A stretch of 64,000 nt of DNA. Origin: Novosphingobium umbonatum (GTDB lineage Bacteria > Pseudomonadota > Alphaproteobacteria > Sphingomonadales > Sphingomonadaceae). Of the stretch, positions 36,637 through 46,082 are shown one piece after another. Positions within the stretch are counted from its first letter, which is position 1, and each line of letters opens with the position of its first letter. A program made the position numbers and the translations under genes. Location: the NCBI RefSeq assembly GCF_004005905.1, contig NZ_SACO01000005.1:186001-250000 (forward strand), read 5' to 3'. The notes beneath the pieces are model-generated. The model had not been told where the DNA came from, searched no databases, and was given only the letters and a program-made list of their open reading frames with translations.

Positions 36637-37910
36637 CGCGCTTTCGCCGTGCGGAGGTTGTCGGTGCCGGGCTGGCTGGATTGGGCGTGGCCGTGGAACT
36701 GGCGGCAAACGGCATAGAGGTAGCCCTGTCCGAAGCAGGGCCGCGCGCGGGCGGGCGATGCCGGTCCTATTATGATCCGCAACTGGGTCTGACGATTGAT
36801 AATGGCAACCATCTGGTGCTGGCAGGCAATCCGGCTGTGGCGCGGTTCCGCGCCCGCGTGGGGGCTGATGCGCCTTTGGCGGGGCCGGACCATGCCGATT
36901 TCGCCTTTGCCGATCTGGCCACGGGCCAGCGCTGGTGCCTGCGGATCAATGATGGGCCGCTGCCGTGGTGGGTGCTGGTGCCCTCGCGCCGAGTGCCCGA
37001 TACGCGGGTTGCCGATTATCTACCGCTGGGCCGTTTGCTGCGCGGGCGGGTGGATCAGCGTATTGGCGATCTGGTCCGCCCGCAAGGCGCGGTGTGGGAC
37101 AAGATGCTGCGCCCGATCCTGCTGGCCGCGCTCAACACCGAACCGGCGGATTCCAGCGCGGGCCTCTGCGCTGCCGTTCTGGCCGAGACTTTGGCCAAGG
37201 GCGGGCGGGCCAGTGCGCCGCGTGTGGCGGTGCCCGATCTGGCCAGCGCCTTTATCGATCCGGCGCTGGCTTGGTTGGCGGGGCGCGGGGTGGAAATGGC
37301 CTATGGGCGGCGCTTGCGCGGGGTGCGTTGCGAGGGTGATCACGTCAGCGCGCTGGAATGGAGCGATGGGTTACAGGCCATTGCGCCGGACGAGGCGGTG
37401 GTGCTGGCCGTGCCGGCATGGGTGGCGGCGGATCTCTTGCCTGACTTGACCGTGCCGACCGACCATCGCGCCATTCTCAACGCCCATTTTGCCTGCCCCC
37501 CGCCGCAGGGCGCGCCCGCCATGCTGGGGCTGTTGGGATGCACCAGCGAATGGGTATTCACCCATCCTGACCGTATTTCCGTCACCATTTCCGGCGCGGA
37601 TCGCTTGATGGACCATGGGCGGGAGGACTTGGCGCATCTGATCTGGGGCGAGGTTTGCGCGGCGTTGGAGATGGGCACCCAACCCATGCCGCCTTGGCAG
37701 ATCGTGAAGGAAAAGCGCGCCACCTTTGCCGCCACGCCGGAGCAGGACGCGCTACGCCCGCCAACCGCCACGCGCTGGCGCAATCTGTTTCTGGCGGGGG
37801 ATTGGGTGCAGACCGGCTTGCCCGCCACCATCGAGGGCGCCTTGCGCAGCGGCGATAATGCGGCAAGACAGATACTTGGCAAGCCATTGCAATATAGGGT
37901 GAAACGATGA
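36633..37910 (+). CDS. hpnE: Hydroxysqualene dehydroxylase HpnE
   Basis: The protein has 425 residues and is an FAD-dependent amine-oxidase/desaturase-like protein: N-terminal VVGAGLAGLGVAVELAANG with the following GPRAGGRC, and the C-terminal FAD contact FLAGDWVQTGLPATIEGA. It reduces hydroxysqualene to squalene. The true start is the ATG overlapping the hpnD stop; an in-frame start 14 codons earlier lies inside hpnD. It overlaps the cyclase start by 4 bases. Confidence 0.95.
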   Translation: MTRFRRAEVVGAGLAGLGVAVELAANGIEVALSEAGPRAGGRCRSYYDPQLGLTIDNGNHLVLAGNPAVARFRARVGADAPLAGPDHADFAFADLATGQRWCLRINDGPLPWWVLVPSRRVPDTRVADYLPLGRLLRGRVDQRIGDLVRPQGAVWDKMLRPILLAALNTEPADSSAGLCAAVLAETLAKGGRASAPRVAVPDLASAFIDPALAWLAGRGVEMAYGRRLRGVRCEGDHVSALEWSDGLQAIAPDEAVVLAVPAWVAADLLPDLTVPTDHRAILNAHFACPPPQGAPAMLGLLGCTSEWVFTHPDRISVTISGADRLMDHGREDLAHLIWGEVCAALEMGTQPMPPWQIVKEKRATFAATPEQDALRPPTATRWRNLFLAGDWVQTGLPATIEGALRSGDNAARQILGKPLQYRVKR

Positions 37911-39844
37911 GTGAGGCCGTGGACAAAGCGCAGCTGGAGGCCAGCCTGCAACGCGCCACGCAGGCGCTGCTGAACGAGCAGCGCGCCGATGGCCATTTCC
38001 TTTATGAACTGGAGGCCGATGCCACCATCCCCGCCGAATATATCCTGCTGCGCCATTTCCTTGGCGAGCCGGTGGATGGGGTGCTGGAGGGCAAGATCGG
38101 CACCTATCTGCGGCGCATCCAGTCGGGCGTGCATGATGGCTGGCCGCTCTATGATGGCGGGGCTTTTGATATTTCGGCCAGCGTGAAGGCCTATTTCGCG
38201 CTGAAGATGATCGGCGATGATACCGAGGCCCCGCATATGGCACGGGCGCGAGCGGCGATCCTGCAGGCTGGCGGGGCGGAGGCGGTGAATGTGTTCACCC
38301 GCATCCAACTGGCCCTGTTTGGGGCTGGCCCGTGGGAGACGGTTCCGACCATCCCGCCCGAACTGATTCTTGCCCCGCGCTGGTTCCCTGTCCATCTGCT
38401 GAAAATGAGCTATTGGGCGCGCACGGTGGTGGTGCCCTTGCTGGTGCTTTGCGCTTTGAAACCTGTGGCGCGCAATCCGCGCGGCGTTTTGGTGCCTGAA
38501 CTCTACACCGGCATTCCGCAAAAGCTGACCAGTCAGGCCGAGCATGTCCATCCGCTGTGGAAGGCCGGTTTTGAAGCGCTGGACCGCATCCTTAAACGCA
38601 TGGAAGGCAAATGGCCGCACCGCATGCGCCAGCGCGCGATCCAGATGTGCCATGACTGGGTGGTCGAACGCCTGAATGGCGAGGATGGGCTGGGCGCGAT
38701 CTATCCGGCCATGGCCAATGCGGTGATGATGTTTGCCGCGCTGGGTGTCGAGGAGGACCATCCCCACCGCGCCATCGCCCGCGTGGCGCTGGACAGGCTG
38801 CTGGTGGTGAAGGAGCATGAGGCCTATTGCCAGCCCTGCGTCTCGCCGGTGTGGGATACGGCCTTGGCTGCTCATGCCCTGCTGGAAGTAGGCAGCGTTG
38901 AGGCGCAAGCCGCCGCCCATGAAGCGCTTGATTGGCTGGCCCCGCGCCAGATTACCCAAGTGGTCGGCGATTGGGCCGAGCAGCGCCCTGATGTGGCGCC
39001 CGGTGGCTGGGCGTTTCAGTATAGTAATGATTATTACCCCGATCTGGACGACACCGCCGTGGTGGCCATGGCCATGCACCGCGCATCGGACCAACGCGGG
39101 GGCAAGGACGAGGCTGCGGTCGATCGGGCCGCGCAATGGTGCCTTGGATTGCAAGGCCATGATGGCGGTTTTGCCGCCTTTGATGCCGACAATGTGGCGC
39201 ATTATCTGAACAACCTGCCCTTTGCCGACCATGGCGCCTTGCTGGACCCGCCCACGGCGGATGTGTCGGCGCGGGTGGTGTCCATGCTGGCGCAATTGGG
39301 CGAGCCTTTGGATAGTCCGCGCATGCAGGCGGCCTTGCGCTGGCTGGAAAAGGAGCAGGAGCCCGAAGGCAGCTGGTTTGGCCGCTGGGGGGTCAACCAT
39401 GTCTATGGCACATGGTCGGTGCTTTGCGCACTGGGGCGGGCGGGGATCGCTGTGGAACATCCGATGGTGGCCCGCGCGGTGGCTTGGTTGAAACTGGTGC
39501 AGAATGCGGATGGCGGCTGGGGCGAAAGCTGCGATTCCTATGCGCTGGATAGCAAGGGGCATCAGACCTTCATCTCCACCGCCTGCCAGACAGCATGGGC
39601 CTGCCTTGGCCTGATGGCGGTGGGACAGGCGCGCAGCGAGGCGGTGGCGCGTGGCATGGCATGGCTGGTGGCGCATCAGCGCGAGGACGGGCTATGGGGG
39701 CAGGAAGCCTATACGGGCGGCGGTTTCCCCCGCGTGTTCTATCTGCGCTATCACGGTTATCCGCGCTATTTCCCGCTATGGGCCATGGCCCGCTATCGCC
39801 GCATGGTGCAGGGCAATCAGGAGCGGCCCGAATGGGGTATGTAA
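37907..39844 (+). CDS. hpnF/shc: Squalene-hopene cyclase
   Basis: The protein has 645 residues, the usual size. The protonating DxDD motif is DLDDTAV (Asp379, Asp381, Asp382). QW motifs recur along the protein, for example GVNHVYGTWSVLCAL, NADGGWGESCDSY and TACQTAWACLGL. It cyclises squalene to hopene and hopanol at the inner membrane as a monotopic protein. It is coupled to hpnE by ATGA, and hpnG begins inside its last codons. Confidence 0.97.
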   Translation: MSEAVDKAQLEASLQRATQALLNEQRADGHFLYELEADATIPAEYILLRHFLGEPVDGVLEGKIGTYLRRIQSGVHDGWPLYDGGAFDISASVKAYFALKMIGDDTEAPHMARARAAILQAGGAEAVNVFTRIQLALFGAGPWETVPTIPPELILAPRWFPVHLLKMSYWARTVVVPLLVLCALKPVARNPRGVLVPELYTGIPQKLTSQAEHVHPLWKAGFEALDRILKRMEGKWPHRMRQRAIQMCHDWVVERLNGEDGLGAIYPAMANAVMMFAALGVEEDHPHRAIARVALDRLLVVKEHEAYCQPCVSPVWDTALAAHALLEVGSVEAQAAAHEALDWLAPRQITQVVGDWAEQRPDVAPGGWAFQYSNDYYPDLDDTAVVAMAMHRASDQRGGKDEAAVDRAAQWCLGLQGHDGGFAAFDADNVAHYLNNLPFADHGALLDPPTADVSARVVSMLAQLGEPLDSPRMQAALRWLEKEQEPEGSWFGRWGVNHVYGTWSVLCALGRAGIAVEHPMVARAVAWLKLVQNADGGWGESCDSYALDSKGHQTFISTACQTAWACLGLMAVGQARSEAVARGMAWLVAHQREDGLWGQEAYTGGGFPRVFYLRYHGYPRYFPLWAMARYRRMVQGNQERPEWGM

Positions 39845-40509
39845 AGAACGGGCCGGTGCTGGTGGTGACCGGTACTTTGCGCGAGGCTGCGCTGATTTCG
39901 GGCGAGGGGATCGAGGTTTTGGCCGGTGGCAGCGATCCGCAGCGTTTGCAGGCGGAGCTGGAGGCGATGGCGCCCTATGTGGCGGGCATCATTAGTTTCG
40001 GCATGTGCGGGGCGATTGACCACACGCTGAAGCTGGGCGATTTCGTGATTGGCAAAAGGGTTTCTGGGGCTTTCCACGCCAAATGCGACGAGCGCTGGGT
40101 GAGCGCCTTGAAGCAGGCGCTGCCATTGGCGTGGTGTGGTTCGATCTATGCCGATGGCCATATGCTGGCGCTGCAAAGGGATAAGGCGGTACAGGCTTGG
40201 ATGAGCGCGGCTTTGGCCGCCGACATGGAAAGCCATCTGGCCGCGCGGGTCGCGGCGGAACATGATCTGCCCTTTGTGGTGCTGCGCTGTGTGTCTGATC
40301 GCGCCGAGGTGGACCTGCCGCCTGCGGTAACGGTGATGATGGCGCCCGATGGCGGAGTGGATGTCGGGGCGGTGGCGCGCTCGGTATGGGAACAGCCCGC
40401 ACAATTGCGCGAATTGGCGGGCACACTGGCAGGCTTTGCCAAGGCGTTCCAGATGTTGAGCAGCGGCACCAAAAAGCTGCGCGGCAGGCTGGCTTTCGAC
40501 CAGCGATAA
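39832..40509 (+). CDS. hpnG: Adenosylhopane nucleosidase/phosphorylase HpnG
   Basis: The protein has 225 residues and belongs to the nucleoside-phosphorylase superfamily, with IISFGMCGAID and ADMESHLAARVA, the latter being the ribose-binding Met-Glu site, then VVLRCVSDRA. It removes adenine from adenosylhopane made by HpnH, giving ribosyl- or phosphoribohopane on the way to bacteriohopanetetrol. I use the ATG that overlaps the cyclase gene by 13 bases; longer in-frame extensions lie in the cyclase. It ends 8 bp from the convergent hpnH. Confidence 0.92.
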   Translation: MGYVKNGPVLVVTGTLREAALISGEGIEVLAGGSDPQRLQAELEAMAPYVAGIISFGMCGAIDHTLKLGDFVIGKRVSGAFHAKCDERWVSALKQALPLAWCGSIYADGHMLALQRDKAVQAWMSAALAADMESHLAARVAAEHDLPFVVLRCVSDRAEVDLPPAVTVMMAPDGGVDVGAVARSVWEQPAQLRELAGTLAGFAKAFQMLSSGTKKLRGRLAFDQR

Positions 40510-40517
40510 CCGCGCCT

Positions 40518-41687
40518 TTATGCCGCGCGTGTGGCGCGGCGGTAGCCTTCGGGGTCCTCGATGCGGATCTTTTCCATCTCGCGCTCCACATGGGATGCGT
40601 GAACATCCTGCGCGCGGCGGGCGTTGGACAGGTCGATGTCGGGCGCCATCGGGCCATCGGTGCGGATGCCCTGCATGCCCACTTTCATGAAAGCAAGCGG
40701 GTTGGTCAGGCCTTCCTTGGCCGCGGTGCCTTCAAAGCCGCAATGGACCATGCAATCGGAGCATTTTTCATAGCGGCCAACGCCATACTGGTCCCAATCG
40801 GTGCCCTCCATCAATTCGGCAAAGCTGTCGACATAGCCTTCGCCTACCAGATAGCAGGGCTTTTGCCAGCCAAACACCGTGCGCAGGGGCATGGACCAAG
40901 GCGTGCATTGATAGGCGCGGTTGCCCGCCAGAAAATCGAGGAACAGCGGCGAATTGGTAAATTTCCACGCCTTGCCGCCCGCCTTGCCCGCCGGCGCCCC
41001 GCCATTGCCGCGCGCGAACAGGTCGCGGAACAGGCGCTTGGTTTTCTCGCGGTTGAGGAAATGCTCCTGATCGGCGGCGCGTTCATAGGCATAGCCGGGC
41101 GATATGGTGACTTCCACATCCAGCCCCGTCATCAGATCGAGAAAGCGGGCCAGACGCGCCGGATCGGCATCGTTGAACACGGTGCAATTGACCTGCACTC
41201 GAAAGCCCTTGGCCTTGGCCAGATGGATGGCTTCGACCGCTACGTCATAGACGCCGTCCTGACTGACCGCCTTGTCATGCATCGCCTGATCGCCATCCAG
41301 ATGGATCGACCAAGTAAAATAGGGCGAGGGCTGATAATCCTCGATTTTTTTCTTCAGCAACAGGGCATTGGTGCAAAGGATCACGAATTTCTTGGCGGCC
41401 ACATAGCCTTCGACAATGCGCGGCATATCGCGGTGCAGCAAGGGTTCGCCCCCTGCGATGGAGACGGCAGGCGCGCCGCATTCCTCGACCGCTTCCATAC
41501 ATTGCTCATAGCTCAGGCGGCGGTTGAGGATGGCATCGGGATAATCGATTTTGCCACAACCCTTGCAGGCCAGATTGCAGCGCAGCAACGGCTCCAGCAT
41601 CAGCACCAGAGGATATTTGCCGCCCTTGATCTGGCTGGCAATGGCATGGCCCGCAATGCGCAGGGTGGGGCCAAGGGGTAGCGACAT
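40518..41687 (-). CDS. hpnH: Adenosylhopane synthase HpnH (radical SAM)
   Basis: The protein has 389 residues. The radical SAM cluster motif EPLLRCNLACKGCGK (CxxxCxxC) is near residue 30, followed by SIAGGEPLLHRDMP. A C-terminal cysteine set in KCSDCMVHCGFEG is typical for HpnH. It links an adenosyl group to hopene, the first side-chain step. GGAG lies seven bases before the ATG. It shares the minus strand with ispH, which ends 17 bases upstream and likely starts the transcript. Confidence 0.96.
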   Translation of the reverse strand: MSLPLGPTLRIAGHAIASQIKGGKYPLVLMLEPLLRCNLACKGCGKIDYPDAILNRRLSYEQCMEAVEECGAPAVSIAGGEPLLHRDMPRIVEGYVAAKKFVILCTNALLLKKKIEDYQPSPYFTWSIHLDGDQAMHDKAVSQDGVYDVAVEAIHLAKAKGFRVQVNCTVFNDADPARLARFLDLMTGLDVEVTISPGYAYERAADQEHFLNREKTKRLFRDLFARGNGGAPAGKAGGKAWKFTNSPLFLDFLAGNRAYQCTPWSMPLRTVFGWQKPCYLVGEGYVDSFAELMEGTDWDQYGVGRYEKCSDCMVHCGFEGTAAKEGLTNPLAFMKVGMQGIRTDGPMAPDIDLSNARRAQDVHASHVEREMEKIRIEDPEGYRRATRAA

Positions 41688-41703
41688 GGCGAAACTCCGA
41701 AAT

Positions 41704-42705
41704 TCAGGACGCGGCAGCAGGCGCAGGGCGCCGCAGGGCTGCGGGCAGGCTGAACGACACGTTTTCGACAATGCCGTCAAGCTCTTCGATCTGGATCTGG
41801 CGCAAGGAGGACAGGCGGGCGATCACATCCTCGACCAGCGATTCCGGCGCGCTGGCGCCTGCGGTGATGCCGATGGTGGCGATGCCCTCCAGCCAAGCTG
41901 GATCTACTTCCGACCCGTCATTGACCAGCCATGCCGGTTTGCCCATGCTGGCCGCCACATCGCGCAGCCGGTTGGAATTGGAGGAATTGGCCGCGCCCAC
42001 CACGATCAGTGCATCACATTGCTCGGCCAGATCGCGCACCGCATTCTGGCGATTTTGCGTGGCATAGCAAATGTCGGCGACATCCGGCCCCGCCACATTG
42101 CTGAAACGGGCCTTTAACGCCGCGATCACCAGCCTTGTATCATCCACCGACAGGGTGGTCTGGGTGATATAGGCCAGCGGCGCGTCCAACGGCAAAGGCA
42201 GGCTGTCCACATCTTCTGGCCTTGCCACCAGATGCACCGGTGCGTCGATCTGGCCCAGCGTGCCCACCACCTCGGGATGGCCCGCATGGCCGATCAACAC
42301 CACATGGCGGCCTTCGCGAGCGAAACGGGCGCCATGCAGATGCACCTTGGTCACCAAGGGACAAGTGGCATCCAGCACCGGAAGGGCGCGGCTATGGGCC
42401 GCCTCCACCACGCTGCGCGGTACGCCATGGGCGGAGAAAACCGTCACCGCGCCCTCGGGCACTTCGTCCAGTTCCTCCACAAACACCGCGCCCAGCCCGC
42501 GCAGCCGGTTGACCACATGGGCATTGTGCACAATTTCGTGGCGGACATAGACAGGGGCGCCATGCTGCTCCAGCGCCTTTTCGACAATGGCAATCGCGCG
42601 CACCACGCCCGCGCAAAATCCACGCGGCGAGGCCAGCAATACACGCAAATCGGGGGCTGTATCGGCATGGTTCAAGCGGGACAAACCCTTCTGCCAGAGG
42701 ACCAA
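41704..42705 (-). CDS. ispH: 4-Hydroxy-3-methylbut-2-enyl diphosphate reductase
   Basis: The protein has up to 333 residues. Iron-sulfur cysteines appear in [24 protein letters not shown] and [35 protein letters not shown] and [13 protein letters not shown] are also classic IspH segments. It makes IPP and DMAPP in the last MEP-pathway step, feeding hopanoid synthesis. No ATG lies before the first conserved block, so a TTG start is needed: 42705, or one slightly further in (codon 8 or 11) nearer an AGAAGGG. It lies directly before hpnH. Confidence 0.95.
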   Translation of the reverse strand: MVLWQKGLSRLNHADTAPDLRVLLASPRGFCAGVVRAIAIVEKALEQHGAPVYVRHEIVHNAHVVNRLRGLGAVFVEELDEVPEGAVTVFSAHGVPRSVVEAAHSRALPVLDATCPLVTKVHLHGARFAREGRHVVLIGHAGHPEVVGTLGQIDAPVHLVARPEDVDSLPLPLDAPLAYITQTTLSVDDTRLVIAALKARFSNVAGPDVADICYATQNRQNAVRDLAEQCDALIVVGAANSSNSNRLRDVAASMGKPAWLVNDGSEVDPAWLEGIATIGITAGASAPESLVEDVIARLSSLRQIQIEELDGIVENVSFSLPAALRRPAPAAAS

Positions 42706-42898
42706 CTCTTGATAGTGGGATCATGCCTGTTATCCCAGAGGAGGCAAGCCCCTAAACGGGCATGAAACTGTCTCTACGCGGATTAGCGGAAGATGAACCG
42801 CAAGTTCATTGCACCCTAAGACAGATTGTCTTAGCCTTAATGCAAGAAAGCCACGCTGGCTGGGGATCGGCAGGCGGGCGGAACATGGGTAGGCGACG

Positions 42899-43504
42899 AT
42901 GATGTGGAATCGACCTGTATGGGCCGTGGTGGCCCTATGTGCGCTTTCTGTAACCGCGACGCCCGCGATGGCGCAGGCCAGCGATCCAGCGGCACAGGTG
43001 GTCGATGGGCTGGATAGCGCCCTGATCGCCACGATGAAAACCGGTGGCGGGATTGCGGCACGCGCCCATGTGATCGGTCCTGCGGTGGATCGGGCGTTTG
43101 ATCTGCCGTTGATGGCGCGCCTGTCGGTGGGGCCCGCCTGGACCGGCTTTTCCCCGCAGGAACAGGCAGGTGTGATCGCTGCCTTTCGCGCGATGAGCGT
43201 GGCGCAATATGCGGCCAATTTCGACAGCTATAGCGGCGAGAAATTCACGCTGACAGGCCCTGTGGAAGTGCGCGGCACCGACCGTCTGGTGCGCACGACG
43301 CTGACTGGCCCCAAGGGGGTGAACGAGGCGCTCAACTATCGCCTGCGCGAAAGCGGGGGGCAGTGGAAGATCATCGATGTTTTCTATCGCAATGCCATCA
43401 GCCAATTGGCCACGCGGCGCAGCGATTTTTCGGCCGTTCTGGCCAAAGGCGGCGCGCCAGCCTTGATCAGCCATCTCAACCGGTTGGCCGCCAATCCCAA
43501 ATAA
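42899..43504 (+). CDS. hpnM: Hopanoid-associated MlaC/Ttg2D-like protein HpnM
   Basis: The protein has 201 residues with a signal peptide ending near TPAMAQ (residue 26). The mature part is the Ttg2/MlaC lipid-binding fold: FDLPLMARLSVGPAW, FRAMSVAQYAANFDSYSGE (shortened), and QWKIIDVFYRNAISQLATRR. HpnM is thought to shuttle hopanoids across the periplasm by analogy with MlaC. An MlaA-like gene and hpnN occur in the same locus. The start may be either of two adjacent ATGs. Confidence 0.9.
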   Translation: MMWNRPVWAVVALCALSVTATPAMAQASDPAAQVVDGLDSALIATMKTGGGIAARAHVIGPAVDRAFDLPLMARLSVGPAWTGFSPQEQAGVIAAFRAMSVAQYAANFDSYSGEKFTLTGPVEVRGTDRLVRTTLTGPKGVNEALNYRLRESGGQWKIIDVFYRNAISQLATRRSDFSAVLAKGGAPALISHLNRLAANPK

Positions 43505-43507
43505 AGC

Positions 43508-43954
43508 CTATTTGGGCCCCATCATATAGCGCAGGCTGAATTGCAGCACCTGCGGCTTGGCCTCATGGGTGAACACCGCCTCGTCCCATTTGGGCGGGGC
43601 AAAGCGCACCTTGGCATCGCGGGAAAAGCCGAAGCCTTCCTTGGGGACCACGCCCATGATGCGGTCCATCTTGCCATTGGCGTTCTCGTCATGGAAGGCC
43701 TGGGCGGCATAATCGCCAGCGGGAATAGCGGGAAAGGTGATGGTGGTCACCCCCGCCTGTGCCGGAGCGCTGGCTTCATAAACGCAAGTATCGGCCAGAA
43801 AGCGCTCCTTGGGGCAGAGCGCCACATGCACGCGGCCTTTGGCGCTGCGTACTTGGGCCACTTGCACGGTGACAGGCGCGGTGGCCACCGAGGCCGAAGG
43901 CGCAGCGGGCACACCGCCCGCCGCTGCAAAAGCCAGCGCCACAGGCAGGATCAC
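43508..43954 (-). CDS. DUF2141 exported protein (second copy)
   Basis: The protein has 148 residues; an N-terminal hydrophobic segment ([16 protein letters not shown]) suggests export. The DUF2141 core is [33 protein letters not shown], and EGFGFSRDA. Two cysteines (ALCP and TCVY) could pair. The GTG start overlaps the dxs stop (GTGA), so it is coupled to dxs. Function is unknown. It is a paralogue of the protein at 23421-23945, and both sit at the ends of the isoprenoid/hopanoid gene block. Confidence 0.75.
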   Translation of the reverse strand: MILPVALAFAAAGGVPAAPSASVATAPVTVQVAQVRSAKGRVHVALCPKERFLADTCVYEASAPAQAGVTTITFPAIPAGDYAAQAFHDENANGKMDRIMGVVPKEGFGFSRDAKVRFAPPKWDEAVFTHEAKPQVLQFSLRYMMGPK

Positions 43955-45906
43955 GCGCGAACGTCTCCCGCGCCCAGCAGCGCTTCGTCCATATCGTTCC
44001 AGCGCAGGGCCTTGAGCACGGTTTCCACAATATGCGGGGCGTTGAGGCCCGCCGTATCATATTGCTTGTCGGGCGCGTCATGGTCCTGAAACACATCGGG
44101 CAGCCGCATGGTGCGGATCTTCAGACCGGCATCAGTCCAGCCTTCATCGCTGGCCAAAGTTAGAATATGCGCGCCAAGACCGCCGATGCTGCCTTCCTCG
44201 ATGCTGATTACGACCTCATGCGTGGCGGCCAGACGGCGGATCAGATCCTCGTCCAAAGGCTTGGCAAAACGCAGATCGGCCACCGTGGTGGGCAGGCCCT
44301 TGGCCTCCAGCGTGTCGGCTGCCTTCAACGCCTCGGCCAGACGCGTGCCAAGGCTGAGGATGGCGATTTTGCCCGAACCACCGCGCACGATCCGCCCCTT
44401 GCCGATTTCCAACCGCTGGGGCGTTTCGGGCAGGGGCACGCCCACGCCATTGCCGCGCGGATAGCGGAAGGCAATCGGCCCGCTGTCATGGCAGGCGGCG
44501 GTATAGGTCATATGCACCAGCTCGGCCTCGTCCGCCGCGGCCATCACCACCATATTGGGCAGGGATGCCAGATAGGTGACATCAAATGTGCCCGCATGGG
44601 TGCAGCCATCGGCGCCCACCAGCCCCGCACGGTCAATCGCAAAGCGCACGGGCAGGTTCTGGATCGCCACATCATGCACCACCTGATCATAGGCGCGTTG
44701 CAGGAAGGTGGAGTAAATGGCGCAAAAAGGCTTCATCCCCTGCGCGGCAAGGCCAGCAGCAAAGGTGACGGCGTGTTGTTCGGCAATGCCTACGTCGAAG
44801 GTGCGCGTGGGATGGGCCTTGGCGAATTTGTCCACGCCGGTGCCGCTGGGCATGGCGGCGGTGATCGCCACGATCTTGTCATCGCTATCAGCCAGCTTGG
44901 CCAAAGTCTCGCCAAACACATTCTGATAGGCGGGCGCCTTGGCGACGGCCTTCACCTGCTCGCCGGTGATGACGTTGAATTTCTGCACGCCGTGATATTT
45001 GTCAGCTGCCGCCTCGGCGGGGCCATAGCCCTTGCCCTTTTGCGTGACGACATGGATCAGGCAGGGCCCTTCGGCGGCATCGCGCACATTTTCCAGAACA
45101 GGGATCAATTGTTCCAGATTATGCCCATCGATCGGGCCGACATAGTAAAAGCCCAATTCCTCGAACAGGGTTCCGCCCATCACCATACCGCGCGCAAACT
45201 CGTCGGTCTTTTTGGCGGCGCTGTGCAAAGGTGCGGGCAGGCGGCGCGACAGTTTCTTGGCCATTTCGCGCAGTTCGAGGAAGGGGCGCGACGAAACCAG
45301 ACGCGCCAGATAGGCCGACAGGCCACCCACCGGCGGGGCAATCGACATGTCATTGTCGTTCAGGATCACAACCAGACGATTGCCCGCCGCCTGCGCGTTG
45401 TTCATCGCCTCATAGGCCATGCCTGCGCTCATCGAACCATCGCCGATCACCGCAATCGCCTTGCCGGGCTGGCCAGCAATCTTGTTAGCTATTGCAAAGC
45501 CCAAAGCCGCCGAGATCGAGGTGCTGGAATGCGCCGCGCCGAAAGGATCATATTCGCTCTCGCTGCGCTTGGTAAAGCCCGACAGGCCGCCGGGTTGGCG
45601 CAGGGTGCGGATACGGTCGCGGCGACCGGTGATGATCTTATGCGGATAGGCCTGATGGCCCACATCCCAGATCACTTTGTCGCGGGGAGTTTCAAACACA
45701 TAATGCAGCGCCACGGTCAGTTCGACCACGCCAAGGCCGGACCCCAGATGCCCGCCGGTCTGACCCACGGTATGGATCATCTCGGCCCGCACATCGTCGG
45801 CCAATTGGCGCAATTGCCCCATGTCCAGCCCGCGCATATCGGCGGGCACTTTCACCCTATCGAGCATTGGTGTGTCGAGCACAGGTGTTGAAAGTTCAGC
45901 GTCCAT
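43951..45906 (-). CDS. dxs: 1-Deoxy-D-xylulose-5-phosphate synthase
   Basis: The protein has 651 residues. DXS signatures include [15 protein letters not shown], the thiamine-diphosphate motif [31 protein letters not shown], and the transketolase C-terminal part with [17 protein letters not shown] and [10 protein letters not shown]. It condenses pyruvate and glyceraldehyde-3-phosphate in the first MEP-pathway step. Being near ispH and hpn genes links precursor supply with hopanoid synthesis. It diverges from a TonB receptor across 176 bp. Confidence 0.97.
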   Translation of the reverse strand: MDAELSTPVLDTPMLDRVKVPADMRGLDMGQLRQLADDVRAEMIHTVGQTGGHLGSGLGVVELTVALHYVFETPRDKVIWDVGHQAYPHKIITGRRDRIRTLRQPGGLSGFTKRSESEYDPFGAAHSSTSISAALGFAIANKIAGQPGKAIAVIGDGSMSAGMAYEAMNNAQAAGNRLVVILNDNDMSIAPPVGGLSAYLARLVSSRPFLELREMAKKLSRRLPAPLHSAAKKTDEFARGMVMGGTLFEELGFYYVGPIDGHNLEQLIPVLENVRDAAEGPCLIHVVTQKGKGYGPAEAAADKYHGVQKFNVITGEQVKAVAKAPAYQNVFGETLAKLADSDDKIVAITAAMPSGTGVDKFAKAHPTRTFDVGIAEQHAVTFAAGLAAQGMKPFCAIYSTFLQRAYDQVVHDVAIQNLPVRFAIDRAGLVGADGCTHAGTFDVTYLASLPNMVVMAAADEAELVHMTYTAACHDSGPIAFRYPRGNGVGVPLPETPQRLEIGKGRIVRGGSGKIAILSLGTRLAEALKAADTLEAKGLPTTVADLRFAKPLDEDLIRRLAATHEVVISIEEGSIGGLGAHILTLASDEGWTDAGLKIRTMRLPDVFQDHDAPDKQYDTAGLNAPHIVETVLKALRWNDMDEALLGAGDVRA

Positions 45907-46082
45907 AACCGCCTGCCTTACACGCAGCCAAGCGCGCTGTCGATTGACCCTGAAGGCGATTTGAAAGGTTAATTAGGGAAAAACGCAGGGGAAAAGCGGG
46001 CTCTGGCCGAAGGTAGTATTGAAAAACCTATTTTCTTCGGGCTCGCTGAGGCCCAAGATAAAAGCGTTGCAGGGAGAGTATC

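Noticed and set aside
37340..39676. 778-codon frame antisense to shc and part of hpnE
   Set aside because: It is the shadow of two enzymes whose motifs and coupled overlaps are certain.
45907..46082. Possible cobalamin riboswitch before the second TonB receptor
   Set aside because: The B12-box and the conserved GCCACTG-like core are not visible in this 176-bp leader.
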